A stretch of DNA of 5,876 bases from Synergistaceae bacterium (GTDB lineage: Bacteria; Synergistota; Synergistia; Synergistales; Synergistaceae). The position numbers and the translations under genes are program-made. The stretch is from assembly GCA_031271065.1 (NCBI GenBank), contig JAISWP010000165.1, positions 1 to 5,876 on the forward strand, given 5' to 3'. Positions 1 through 5,178 of this stretch are shown here, piece by piece. How positions within the stretch are numbered: the first letter of the stretch is position 1; each line of letters opens with the position of its first letter. The notes beneath the pieces were generated by a model that did not search any database, was not told the DNA's origin, and saw only the letters and a program-made list of their open reading frames with translations.

Positions 1-528
1 AACAAAGGCATAGAATGTATAGAAGCAATGCAGCTGTTCGGTATGCCGCACGATAGAGTCGGAGCGGTTATACATCCGGGTTCGCTGGTTCACGGGATAG
101 TGTTTTTTATGGACGGGACTGCAAAGATGCTGGCCTGCCGTCCCGACATGAGAATACCGGCCGCGTCCGCTCTCGCCTGGCCGGACCGGCTGCCGGCGGC
201 GGAATTCGAGGAGTTTGCCCATCTGGATATGGACGGAGCTTTCTATGAATTTTCAGCTCCGGACGAGACGAGGTTTCCATGTTTCCGTCTGGCTCTTGAA
301 GCGGGAAGGCTGGGAGGAGCCTACCCTCCGCTCCTTGTCGGGGCGGATGAGCGGGTGGTGAAATCCTTTCTGGAGGGACGTATTTCCTTTTTATCCATAT
401 CGAATATAATAGAAAAAGTGCTGGAAAAATATTCGGGTCCCGGCCCCGCGAGCCTCGGGGACGCGCTGTCCCTGATAAGCCTGGGAGAGCGGATGGCGGG
501 AGAATTATGCGGTGCTGCAGGAGGATAG
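1..528 (+). CDS. dxr: 1-deoxy-D-xylulose-5-phosphate reductoisomerase, C-terminal part (5' end outside window)
   Basis: Dxr (IspC) converts 1-deoxy-D-xylulose 5-phosphate to 2-C-methyl-D-erythritol 4-phosphate with NADPH and a divalent metal, the committed step of the cytosolic MEP isoprenoid pathway. The frame is open from base 1, giving 175 residues. About 210-225 N-terminal residues, including the NADPH-binding fold, lie upstream. The fragment opens with NKGIE, matching the family's NKGxE substrate and metal-binding segment. It continues with a VIHPGSLVHG segment (family form VIHPQSxxHS), PDMRIP, and an ERFPC/RLA-like stretch (ETRFPCFRLALEAGR), then the C-terminal helical domain. Two positions are unusual: HPQS reads HPGS, and the usual NAANE motif reads VGADE (near residues 114-118 of the fragment). 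The internal ATG at 28 is not the start. The stop lies 4 nt before rseP, a gene pair common in bacteria. Family identity is secure; activity is inferred. Confidence 0.95.
   Translation, partial: NKGIECIEAMQLFGMPHDRVGAVIHPGSLVHGIVFFMDGTAKMLACRPDMRIPAASALAWPDRLPAAEFEEFAHLDMDGAFYEFSAPDETRFPCFRLALEAGRLGGAYPPLLVGADERVVKSFLEGRISFLSISNIIEKVLEKYSGPGPASLGDALSLISLGERMAGELCGAAGG
519..524 (+). promoter_or_regulatory. Ribosome binding site fixing the TTG start of rseP
   Basis: A full AGGAGG lies 8 nt before the TTG at 533, inside the last codons of dxr. It ends just before the dxr TAG (526-528). No ATG or GTG upstream in this frame is as well placed, so TTG is the best start. Translation of rseP is probably coupled to dxr. 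Confidence 0.8.
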
Positions 529-532
529 TTAA

Positions 533-1573
533 TTGGTCAATTTGTTGTCTTTTCTGATGGTGATAATAATATGCGTGATGATCCACGAGGGCGGGCACTA
601 TTTCGCCGCGGTGTGGCGCGGCGTGCAGGTGCATGAATTTGCCTTCGGCATGGGTCCGGCGGTAATGTCGAGGAAGGCCCGGAGCGGCACTCGCTGGTCT
701 CTGAGGCTCTTTCCGATAGGAGGGTTCGTACGGATGGAGGGCGAGGAGGACGAGCCGCACCCCGGAGACGTCCCGGACGCCGCCAGGTCTTTCATGATAA
801 AGCGGGCCTGGGAGAAGTTCGTCATAGTGGCCGGAGGCGCCGCTATGAATATCGTTCTTGCCTGGATACTGACGGCCTTCCTTTTGTCCTTCAGCGGCGT
901 CAGTGATTTGAAGTCGCCTGTGGTGGGCAGGCTCATCCCGGGTTATCCCGCCGCCGGAATGGGCGCCCTTCCGGGCGACAGAGTCCTGTCCATCAACGGA
1001 CAGGCAATCGCGGAATGGTCCGATATAAGGAAAACTCTCGTCGCTCTCGCCACGGACGAGGTCGAAATCGTCGTGCGGCGCGGGGACGCCGAGATCACAC
1101 TGTCCGGGACGGTGCCTGTATCGCCCGGTCAGGACGCGAGGCTCTGGGGCGTTCAGCCCTCCACGATGAAATATCCGTTTTACAAAGCCGCCTGGGTGGG
1201 CATGAACTATTGCTGGTCCATGAGCGTTCAGATACTGACCGGGCTGTGGCGGATGATCACGGGAGCGATGGAACCGAATGTGGCCGGCCCGGTCGGCATT
1301 GCTGTGATGGCCGGAGACGCCGCCCGTCAGGGCTTTTGGACCTTCGTGATGTTCCTGGCGGTGATCAACCTGAACTTAGGCCTTCTGAACCTGCTGCCCC
1401 TTCCGGCACTGGACGGCGGAAGACTCGTGTTCATACTGGGAGAGGCGGTGTCGGGACGCAGGTTCCCCGAGAAGTGGGAGAACAGGATACACCTCCTCGG
1501 ATTCGCGCTTTTGCTCGTTTTGATAGTGCTGGTGACGTGGAAGGATATTCAGAACTATCTCATCGGCAATTAG
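533..1573 (+). CDS. rseP: RseP-family site-2 membrane zinc metalloprotease with one PDZ domain
   Basis: This is an M50B intramembrane metalloprotease, the site-2 protease class that cuts transmembrane segments of anti-sigma factors or remnant signal peptides. The zinc motif HEGGH (H18, E19, H22) sits in the first membrane helix. A GGFVRMEGE segment (residues 63-71) matches the membrane-associated beta region. A hydrophobic helix covers about 96-120, a PDZ domain about 125-195, and AGPVGI 251-256. The third membrane segment holds NLLPLPALDGGRL (286-298), whose D294 supplies the other zinc ligand, and a last helix covers about 320-335. At 346 residues with one PDZ domain it is shorter than the two-PDZ E. 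coli enzyme (about 450) and resembles the compact form of many other phyla. All catalytic residues are present. The start is TTG, 4 nt after dxr. The substrate cannot be deduced, because no anti-sigma factor gene is in the window. Confidence 0.95.
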   Translation: MVNLLSFLMVIIICVMIHEGGHYFAAVWRGVQVHEFAFGMGPAVMSRKARSGTRWSLRLFPIGGFVRMEGEEDEPHPGDVPDAARSFMIKRAWEKFVIVAGGAAMNIVLAWILTAFLLSFSGVSDLKSPVVGRLIPGYPAAGMGALPGDRVLSINGQAIAEWSDIRKTLVALATDEVEIVVRRGDAEITLSGTVPVSPGQDARLWGVQPSTMKYPFYKAAWVGMNYCWSMSVQILTGLWRMITGAMEPNVAGPVGIAVMAGDAARQGFWTFVMFLAVINLNLGLLNLLPLPALDGGRLVFILGEAVSGRRFPEKWENRIHLLGFALLLVLIVLVTWKDIQNYLIGN

Positions 1574-1585
1574 GACAAAGCACTC

Positions 1586-1591
1586 GGGAGG
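1586..1591 (+). promoter_or_regulatory. Ribosome binding site choosing the start at 1599
   Basis: GGGAGG lies only 1 nt before an ATG at 1593 but 7 nt before a second in-frame ATG at 1599. The second spacing is normal, so translation most likely begins at 1599 and the protein starts MTKILK rather than MCMTKILK. Confidence 0.7.
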
Positions 1592-1598
1592 GATGTGT

Positions 1599-2234
1599 AT
1601 GACGAAAATCCTCAAGGCGGCTCTTTTCCTGCTGCTCGCGTTTTCGTTCCCGTCCTCATCGGATGCTCTGACTGCGGAGGAATTTTACAGGAACGCCAAG
1701 AAGATAGAGAACATCAACGCGTTCGCTGCCACCTGTCAGAGCGCTCACGAGACCGGATTCTGGACCTCGGGTCTCTGGAAGTCCGCCATGAACGGGGCCG
1801 GTATAAAAGCGGACAGGAAGTGGAGGAGTTCGGGCCGCCGTTCTGTGCTGAGACGTTCTCCCGAGAGCGTTGGAGGCAGGATAATATACAGGGAATCGTA
1901 CTTCCGGGCTTACGGCTCCATCGAGGAATTTCTGGCCGACTACGGGATAAAGGTGAAAAGAGACTACCCGCTCGCATCCAAACACTCGGACACCGCCCTG
2001 GGTTATTTCGCCCTTCTCCGCAGGGGAAGGCTGGGTTCGTGGGCCACGACGCCGAAATATTTCGAATACCTGACCGACAAAGCGGTGCGCCTCGCGCCGA
2101 AACTCCTGGGCGCCGAATGGAAGACGGAGCTGGCCAGGGATTATAAACTGGCCGTATCGAGGGGCCTTCTGTCGCAGGGTGAGATATCGATCGTGAAGAA
2201 GCGTTTCGCCAAATCCGGGATATCGGCGGAGTGA
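1599..2234 (+). CDS. Secreted glucosaminidase-domain protein (GH73/FlgJ-like)
   Basis: Probable endo-beta-N-acetylglucosaminidase-type peptidoglycan hydrolase, exported to the envelope. The 211-residue product begins with a classical signal peptide: MTK, a hydrophobic core LLLAF, and a likely cut after SDA near residue 23. There is no lipobox cysteine. The mature part is essentially one glucosaminidase domain. INAFAATCQSAHETG (about 39-53) matches the family's Q-A-x-x-E-S/T-G block, and E51 is the probable catalytic acid. Next come MNGAGIKADRKW (family N-x-x-G-I-K), YFRAYGSIEEFLADY (family FRxYxSxxxSxxDY), and SWATTPKY (family GWATDPxY). No cell-wall binding repeat or SH3 domain is attached. 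It lies 25 nt after rseP, so is probably co-transcribed. The segment between RKW and YFRAY is arginine-rich and poorly conserved; the reading frame there is continuous. The fold call is firm; the biological role (growth, division, spore or flagellar) is unknown. Confidence 0.82.
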   Translation: MTKILKAALFLLLAFSFPSSSDALTAEEFYRNAKKIENINAFAATCQSAHETGFWTSGLWKSAMNGAGIKADRKWRSSGRRSVLRRSPESVGGRIIYRESYFRAYGSIEEFLADYGIKVKRDYPLASKHSDTALGYFALLRRGRLGSWATTPKYFEYLTDKAVRLAPKLLGAEWKTELARDYKLAVSRGLLSQGEISIVKKRFAKSGISAE

Positions 2235-2288
2235 CCGGCGCGCCGTTTCACGGGGACCGAATTACAGGGATGAAATGTTCTGTCAGAC

Positions 2289-2319
2289 AAAAAAGCGGGG
2301 GAGTCCCCCCGCTTTTTTT
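2289..2319. terminator. Bidirectional rho-independent terminator
   Basis: A 7-bp G+C stem (GCGGGGG at 2295-2301 pairing with CCCCCGC at 2306-2312) has a 4-nt loop. It is flanked by six A on the left and seven T on the right. It gives a U-tract in both directions, so it can end the dxr-rseP-glucosaminidase transcript and the convergent hsp20 transcript. It lies 54 nt after the glucosaminidase stop and 23 nt after the hsp20 stop. Confidence 0.93.
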
Positions 2320-2342
2320 ACGCAGACCCCGCGTCTTTGAAA

Positions 2343-2795
2343 TCAGCCCTTACGGATAGTGAGCACCCTGCTTTCGGACGCCAGAAGCCTGGGCGCGGAG
2401 ATCGATATGACCCCGTTCTCGAAGGCCGCCTCGGCTTTTTCCGTATCGATCTCGAAGGGCAGGGACAGATCGTAGTTGAATACCGAGACAGACTTTCTGC
2501 TGTACCAGGTTTTCCCATCGTCGGCGTCAGCGCCGTCCGGAGCGTCGTTCTTCGACTTGAACTGCACCCGGTCCTTCGATATCTTGACCTCGACCTCGTC
2601 CGGGTTTACCCCGGGAGCTTCGATGGATATGAAGAGCCTGCCGTCCTTTTCGTACATGTCGAAGCTGCTGGTGCTCCTGCCCCCCAAGGGGTCCGGCGAC
2701 CATAGCAGCCTGTTGAATATGTCGTCGATGTCCATCAGAGAGCTGCGGCGTGCCGGCGATGCCATGCTGTTTTTAAAGGGTGTCAGTGCAAACAT
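2343..2795 (-). CDS. Small heat-shock protein, Hsp20/alpha-crystallin family
   Basis: ATP-independent holdase chaperone of the cytoplasm that binds unfolding proteins and forms oligomers. The product has 150 residues, normal for bacterial Hsp20. A short N-terminal arm (1-42, with MDIDDIFNRLLW resembling the usual D-x-x-F-x-x-L segment) precedes the alpha-crystallin domain (about 43-137). That domain has the opening FDMYEKDGRLFISIEAPGV and the hallmark AAFENGVISISAP (123-135, family form A-x-x-x-N-G-V-L). The C-terminal tail has L-x-I (LTI, 145-147), the oligomer-forming IxI-type motif. A linker (84-95) is rich in Asp and Ala. The start ATG is supported by an AGGAGGAGA Shine-Dalgarno at 2801-2809 on this strand. 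The gene is monocistronic, convergent with the glucosaminidase and divergent from the methyltransferase. Its promoter carries an inverted repeat, suggesting repressor control. Confidence 0.96.
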   Translation of the reverse strand: MFALTPFKNSMASPARRSSLMDIDDIFNRLLWSPDPLGGRSTSSFDMYEKDGRLFISIEAPGVNPDEVEVKISKDRVQFKSKNDAPDGADADDGKTWYSRKSVSVFNYDLSLPFEIDTEKAEAAFENGVISISAPRLLASESRVLTIRKG

Positions 2796-2800
2796 TATTA

Positions 2801-2809
2801 TCTCCTCCT
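2801..2809 (-). promoter_or_regulatory. Ribosome binding site of hsp20
   Basis: Read on the minus strand this is AGGAGGAGA, a very strong Shine-Dalgarno about 5-8 nt before the ATG at 2795. It favours this start over the in-frame methionines at residues 11 and 21. Confidence 0.85.
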
Positions 2810-2826
2810 GTCGTCATTCAGTATTT

Positions 2827-2843
2827 ATTGACTTTCATTGACT
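2827..2843. repeat. Two direct copies of ATTGACT, 10 bp apart
   Basis: ATTGACT occurs at 2827-2833 and 2837-2843, separated by exactly one helical turn. The copies lie at and just downstream of the predicted hsp20 transcription start. They share the TTGAC core with the inverted repeat at 2871-2892, so four copies of this core cluster around one promoter. Confidence 0.6.
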
Positions 2844-2849
2844 AAGCGT

Positions 2850-2878
2850 ATGATATAATGCTTTTCTAAATTTGTCAA
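2850..2878 (-). promoter_or_regulatory. Sigma-70-type promoter of hsp20
   Basis: On the minus strand a consensus -35 box TTGACA (plus coordinates 2873-2878) is followed by a 17-nt spacer and a -10 box TATCAT (2850-2855, five of six matches to TATAAT). Transcription would start near 2843, leaving a leader of about 48 nt before the ATG. Such a strong promoter for a heat-shock gene implies repression under normal conditions rather than an alternative sigma factor. Confidence 0.8.
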
Positions 2879-2892
2879 TAGATTTTGACAAA
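2871..2892. promoter_or_regulatory. Inverted repeat over the hsp20 -35 box, candidate operator
   Basis: TTTGTCAA (2871-2878) and TTGACAAA (2885-2892) are perfect inverted copies with a 6-nt spacer. The left arm contains the whole -35 box of the minus-strand promoter, so a dimeric protein bound here would compete with RNA polymerase. It is not the CIRCE element bound by HrcA. The operator role is inferred from position and symmetry only. Confidence 0.5.
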
Positions 2893-2985
2893 CTCTGATC
2901 AAAATTTTTTGGGATCATTTTAAGGCGTGCACTCCGCATATTGGAGCGTATCCGAACATAATGATCACTATTTTCTGTATTTCTC

Positions 2986-2994
2986 TGCTATACT
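2986..2994 (+). promoter_or_regulatory. Extended -10 promoter for the methyltransferase gene
   Basis: TGC followed by TATACT (2989-2994) forms an extended -10 element. No good -35 box lies 16-18 nt upstream, which is common for extended -10 promoters. Transcription would start near 3001, about 24 nt before the chosen start codon. That leaves no room for a leader riboswitch. Confidence 0.5.
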
Positions 2995-3011
2995 CAATTG
3001 TGACCCGCTTT

Positions 3012-3017
3012 GGAGGT
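3012..3017 (+). promoter_or_regulatory. Ribosome binding site choosing the GTG start at 3025
   Basis: GGAGGT lies 7 nt before the GTG at 3025. A TTG at 3010 opens the same frame five codons earlier but overlaps this site and has no Shine-Dalgarno of its own, so GTG 3025 is the better start. Confidence 0.75.
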
Positions 3018-3024
3018 GTCTGCT

Positions 3025-3927
3025 GTGGGAAAGATAACCGACCTGCTTGAATCCGGCAAAATATTGGTCTCCGATGGAGCCTGGGGGACTTTTCTGCATA
3101 CACTGGGGCTGAAGCCCGGAGAATGTCCGGAGCTGTGGTCCGTCTCGCACGAGGACGAGGTGTCGGGCATAGCCGAACGTTATATCAGGGCAGGCGCGGA
3201 CATGGTAGAGACCAACAGCTTCGGCGGAAGCAGGTTCAAGCTGAGACATTTCGGCCTCGCGGACAGAGCGCCGGAGATCAATGAGGCGGCGGCGCGCGCC
3301 TCCCGCAGGGCGGTCGGAGACACCGGCAGATTCGTCATAGCGTCTATGGGGCCCACGGGAGAGATGCTCGTAACGGAGGACGTGACGGAGGACGAATTGT
3401 ACGAAGCCTTCCGCGAGCAGGCGGAGGCCTTCGAGCGCGGAGGCGCGGACGCGGTCTGCATAGAGACCATGAGCGACCTCCGGGAAGCTGTGTGCGCGAT
3501 CAAAGCCGTCAAAGAAAACACATCCCTCGAGGTGATAGCCACGTTTACCTTCGACAGAACCAAACAGGGAACGGACCGGACGATGATGGGGCTCTCCCCC
3601 GAAGACGCCGCCAGAGGCGCCGTCGAGGCAGGCGCCGATATAACCGGGACGAACTGCGGAAACGGCATGGAACGTATGTGCGGCATAGTAAAAGAGATGA
3701 AGGCCGCCTGCCCGGACTCGTTCATACTCGTGCACGCGAACGCCGGACTGCCGGCGGAGAGGGACGGGCAGACAATTTTCCCGGAAACTCCCGACGTCAT
3801 GGCGCGTCACGTCAGAACCCTGATCGAATCCGGCGCGAACATCGTGGGCGGGTGCTGCGGCACGACGCCTGAGCATATATCCGCGATAAAGCGGGAAAAA
3901 GACGCTTATACAGCATCCCGCGCTTAA
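3025..3927 (+). CDS. Homocysteine S-methyltransferase family protein, single domain
   Basis: Cytosolic zinc enzyme of the homocysteine S-methyltransferase (Pfam S-methyl_trans) family, equivalent to the first module of cobalamin-dependent methionine synthase MetH. The 300-residue product is just the (beta/alpha)8 barrel. Visible landmarks are LVSDGAWGTFL (14-24, family DGAxGTxL), GADMVETNSFG (57-67), ASMGPTGEM (106-114) and ICIET-type segment AVCIETMSDL (143-152). The zinc-ligand signature is complete: C211 in GTNCGNG and C277-C278 in GGCCGTTPEHI. The folate, cobalamin and reactivation modules of MetH are absent, so the methyl donor must come from another protein (a corrinoid protein) or a methylated small molecule such as S-methylmethionine; sequence alone does not decide. 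The start is GTG. It has its own extended -10 promoter, diverges from hsp20, and is followed after 51 nt by the coiled-coil gene without a visible terminator. Confidence 0.9.
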   Translation: MGKITDLLESGKILVSDGAWGTFLHTLGLKPGECPELWSVSHEDEVSGIAERYIRAGADMVETNSFGGSRFKLRHFGLADRAPEINEAAARASRRAVGDTGRFVIASMGPTGEMLVTEDVTEDELYEAFREQAEAFERGGADAVCIETMSDLREAVCAIKAVKENTSLEVIATFTFDRTKQGTDRTMMGLSPEDAARGAVEAGADITGTNCGNGMERMCGIVKEMKAACPDSFILVHANAGLPAERDGQTIFPETPDVMARHVRTLIESGANIVGGCCGTTPEHISAIKREKDAYTASRA

Positions 3928-3963
3928 ATATGTGACCTGAGATATAAAAAATACATCCCGAAA

Positions 3964-3970
3964 GGAAGGG
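3964..3970 (+). promoter_or_regulatory. Ribosome binding site of the coiled-coil gene
   Basis: GGAAGGG lies 8 nt before the GTG at 3979 and supports that start. The following residues form the basic plus hydrophobic anchor, which would be lost with any later start. Confidence 0.7.
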
Positions 3971-3978
3971 AAAACGCC

Positions 3979-5073
3979 GTGAAAAAATGGTTGAAAGACA
4001 ATTGCGTTCCGGCAGTGACTTTTTCAGTTATCATCATCGTGATTTTAGCTGCCCTTCTCGCACGCGGCATGCGCGTTTCATCGGAGGAGATAGCGCGCTT
4101 GTCGGACGCGAACGCAAGTTCGGCGTCAGAGGTCGAAAAACTCGGTAAAACCATATCCGAACAGGAATCGGTCATCTCGGAAGCCAAGACGCAGATCGAA
4201 AAACTAAAGAGCGAGTACGCCCTGGCGAACGCCTCGATAGAAGATCTGAAAAAAATCGCGGCCTCGGAGAACGAGGCTTACGGGGCGGCGGCGGCCGAGA
4301 CAGAAAGGCTCAGAGCCGAGGCTGAGAGCCTGAGGCAGGCCTCGGAACAAGGAACGGAAGCGTATAACGCGGCGAGCGCGGAAATAGAAAGCCTGAGATC
4401 AGAGGCCGCGCTCCGGGAGGAGTCGCTCTCGTCCTCCGGGTCTGAGATAAAACGTCTTGGCGAAATCATAGAGCAGAACGCGAAGGCGATGGAGGGATCC
4501 AAAGCCGAGATGGAAAGACTGAACGGAGAACTCTCCGTGCTGCGCGCAGAGCTCGACAGAGCTCTGGCCGAACTGGAAAACCTGAAAAGCTCTTCCTCCG
4601 GGCCGAACTCCGCAGCAGATAGCTTGAACGAAACCATAGCGCGGAACGCGAAGGCGATGGAGGAGTCCAAAGCGGAGATAAAAAGGCTTAATTCCCTCAT
4701 CGCCGACTCGGAAGAGGAGATGAAGAGGCTGGAGAAACTGGTAATGGAAGCCTCCGAAGCCAAAACCTCGGCTAGAAGCGAGATGGAAGCTCTCAAGGCT
4801 GAGGCGGCTGAGTCAAAGGGGCAGGCGGAGCGGCTGCGGAATGAAATCGCCTCTTTAAAGGCGGAATCCGCGAAAACCCTGGACGGCGTCAGCGAGGCGA
4901 TAGAAAACCTATGGGTCGGCGGATATATAAAGGCGGCGCACGCCCTCGCGGAAGAGACCAGCAAAAAATTCCGGGACAGGCCGGAACTGGCGGACACTGC
5001 CCGCCAGCTGCAGATCCTGCTGGACGCTATGGCCGGGGACCCGGACGCGCTGCCGGACGTCATACCGCAGTGA
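3979..5073 (+). CDS. Membrane-anchored coiled-coil protein of unknown function
   Basis: I do not recognise a family. The 364-residue product has a short basic N-terminus (MKKWLK), one hydrophobic helix (about 11-29) followed by RGMR, then an almost unbroken coiled coil (about 35-305) rich in Glu, Ala, Ser, Lys and Leu. It ends in a small, probably helical domain (about 306-350, ENLWVGGYIKAAHALAEE, resembling a TPR-like hairpin) and an acidic, proline-containing tail. The anchor is probably an uncleaved signal anchor with the coil in the periplasm. Internal repeats keep heptad phase: NAKAMEGSKAEMERLN (167-182) and NAKAMEESKAEIKRLN (223-238) are 56 residues apart, and EAYGAAAAETERLRAE (99-114) and EAYNAASAEIESLRSE (127-142) are 28 apart. 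The start is GTG with GGAAGGG at 3964-3970, 8 nt upstream. It may be co-transcribed with the methyltransferase. A structural or envelope-spacer role is inferred only from architecture. Confidence 0.85.
   Translation: MKKWLKDNCVPAVTFSVIIIVILAALLARGMRVSSEEIARLSDANASSASEVEKLGKTISEQESVISEAKTQIEKLKSEYALANASIEDLKKIAASENEAYGAAAAETERLRAEAESLRQASEQGTEAYNAASAEIESLRSEAALREESLSSSGSEIKRLGEIIEQNAKAMEGSKAEMERLNGELSVLRAELDRALAELENLKSSSSGPNSAADSLNETIARNAKAMEESKAEIKRLNSLIADSEEEMKRLEKLVMEASEAKTSARSEMEALKAEAAESKGQAERLRNEIASLKAESAKTLDGVSEAIENLWVGGYIKAAHALAEETSKKFRDRPELADTARQLQILLDAMAGDPDALPDVIPQ
4476..4663 (+). repeat. Imperfect internal tandem repeat, 168-bp period
   Basis: A stretch beginning GAACGCGAAGGCGATGGAG occurs at 4476 and again at 4644. 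The offset is 168 bp, or 56 codons, exactly eight heptads. DNA identity in the core is essentially complete and falls off on both sides, consistent with an old in-frame duplication or local gene conversion within the coiled-coil gene. Confidence 0.75.
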
Positions 5074-5111
5074 GGGAAGTAAATCCCTGGACCGAACGGG
5101 CATGAATGAAG

Positions 5112-5172
5112 CGGATCCAGATAAAACATTCGCCCGGAGCGTCGCTCCGGGCGAATGTTTTATCTGGATCCG
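5112..5172. terminator. Perfect 29-bp inverted repeat, probable bidirectional terminator
   Basis: The arms 5112-5140 and 5144-5172 are perfect reverse complements around a 3-nt loop (GTC). The inner G+C-rich stem (CGCCCGGAGC and its complement) is followed on each strand by a T-rich run (GTTTTAT), as in a rho-independent terminator. The complementarity then continues through the T-rich run to a GGATCC at each outer end. It lies 38 nt after the coiled-coil stop and 6 nt after the convergent aldolase stop, so it can terminate both. Confidence 0.85.
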
Positions 5173-5178
5173 ACAGGG

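Noticed and set aside
1595..2146. Long alternative reading frame overlapping the glucosaminidase gene
   Set aside because: It has no recognisable domain and no Shine-Dalgarno at proper spacing, while the other frame has a signal peptide and all GH73 motifs. It is a G+C-driven shadow.
2236..2245. CGGCGCGCCG palindrome after the glucosaminidase stop
   Set aside because: Ten bases of G+C palindrome with no loop and no T-run; the real terminator follows at 2289-2319.
2796..2843. RNA thermometer in the hsp20 leader
   Set aside because: The AGGAGG has no UUUU or UCUCCU-type partner in the leader, and only a 4-bp hairpin (GUCA/UGAC) can be drawn. No fourU or ROSE-like structure is supported.
2929..2951. 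CIRCE-like half-site: GCACTC, 9 nt, then GAG
   Set aside because: Only one half matches the HrcA operator well; the right arm keeps just GAG plus one base. It also lies about 50 nt upstream of the hsp20 -35 box, an unlikely place for HrcA repression.
2986..3024. SAM or cobalamin riboswitch upstream of the methyltransferase
   Set aside because: The predicted transcription start is about 24 nt from the start codon, and no conserved S-box or B12-box sequence is visible further upstream.
2968..3876. Long minus-strand frame opposite the methyltransferase gene
   Set aside because: Composition is Arg/His-rich with no motif or ribosome binding site, while the plus-strand frame has a complete zinc signature.
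3928..3978. Terminator or promoter between the methyltransferase and coiled-coil genes
   Set aside because: Only a weak ATAT...ATAT pairing is present, with no G+C stem and T-run and no clear -35/-10 pair. Co-transcription is the simpler reading.
4278..5129. Long minus-strand reading frame opposite the coiled-coil gene
   Set aside because: It is the Ser/Ala-rich complement of a Glu/Ala/Ser coiled coil. Its start MFYLDP lies in the palindrome and is mirrored by the same start on the plus strand at 5155, an artefact of the inverted repeat.
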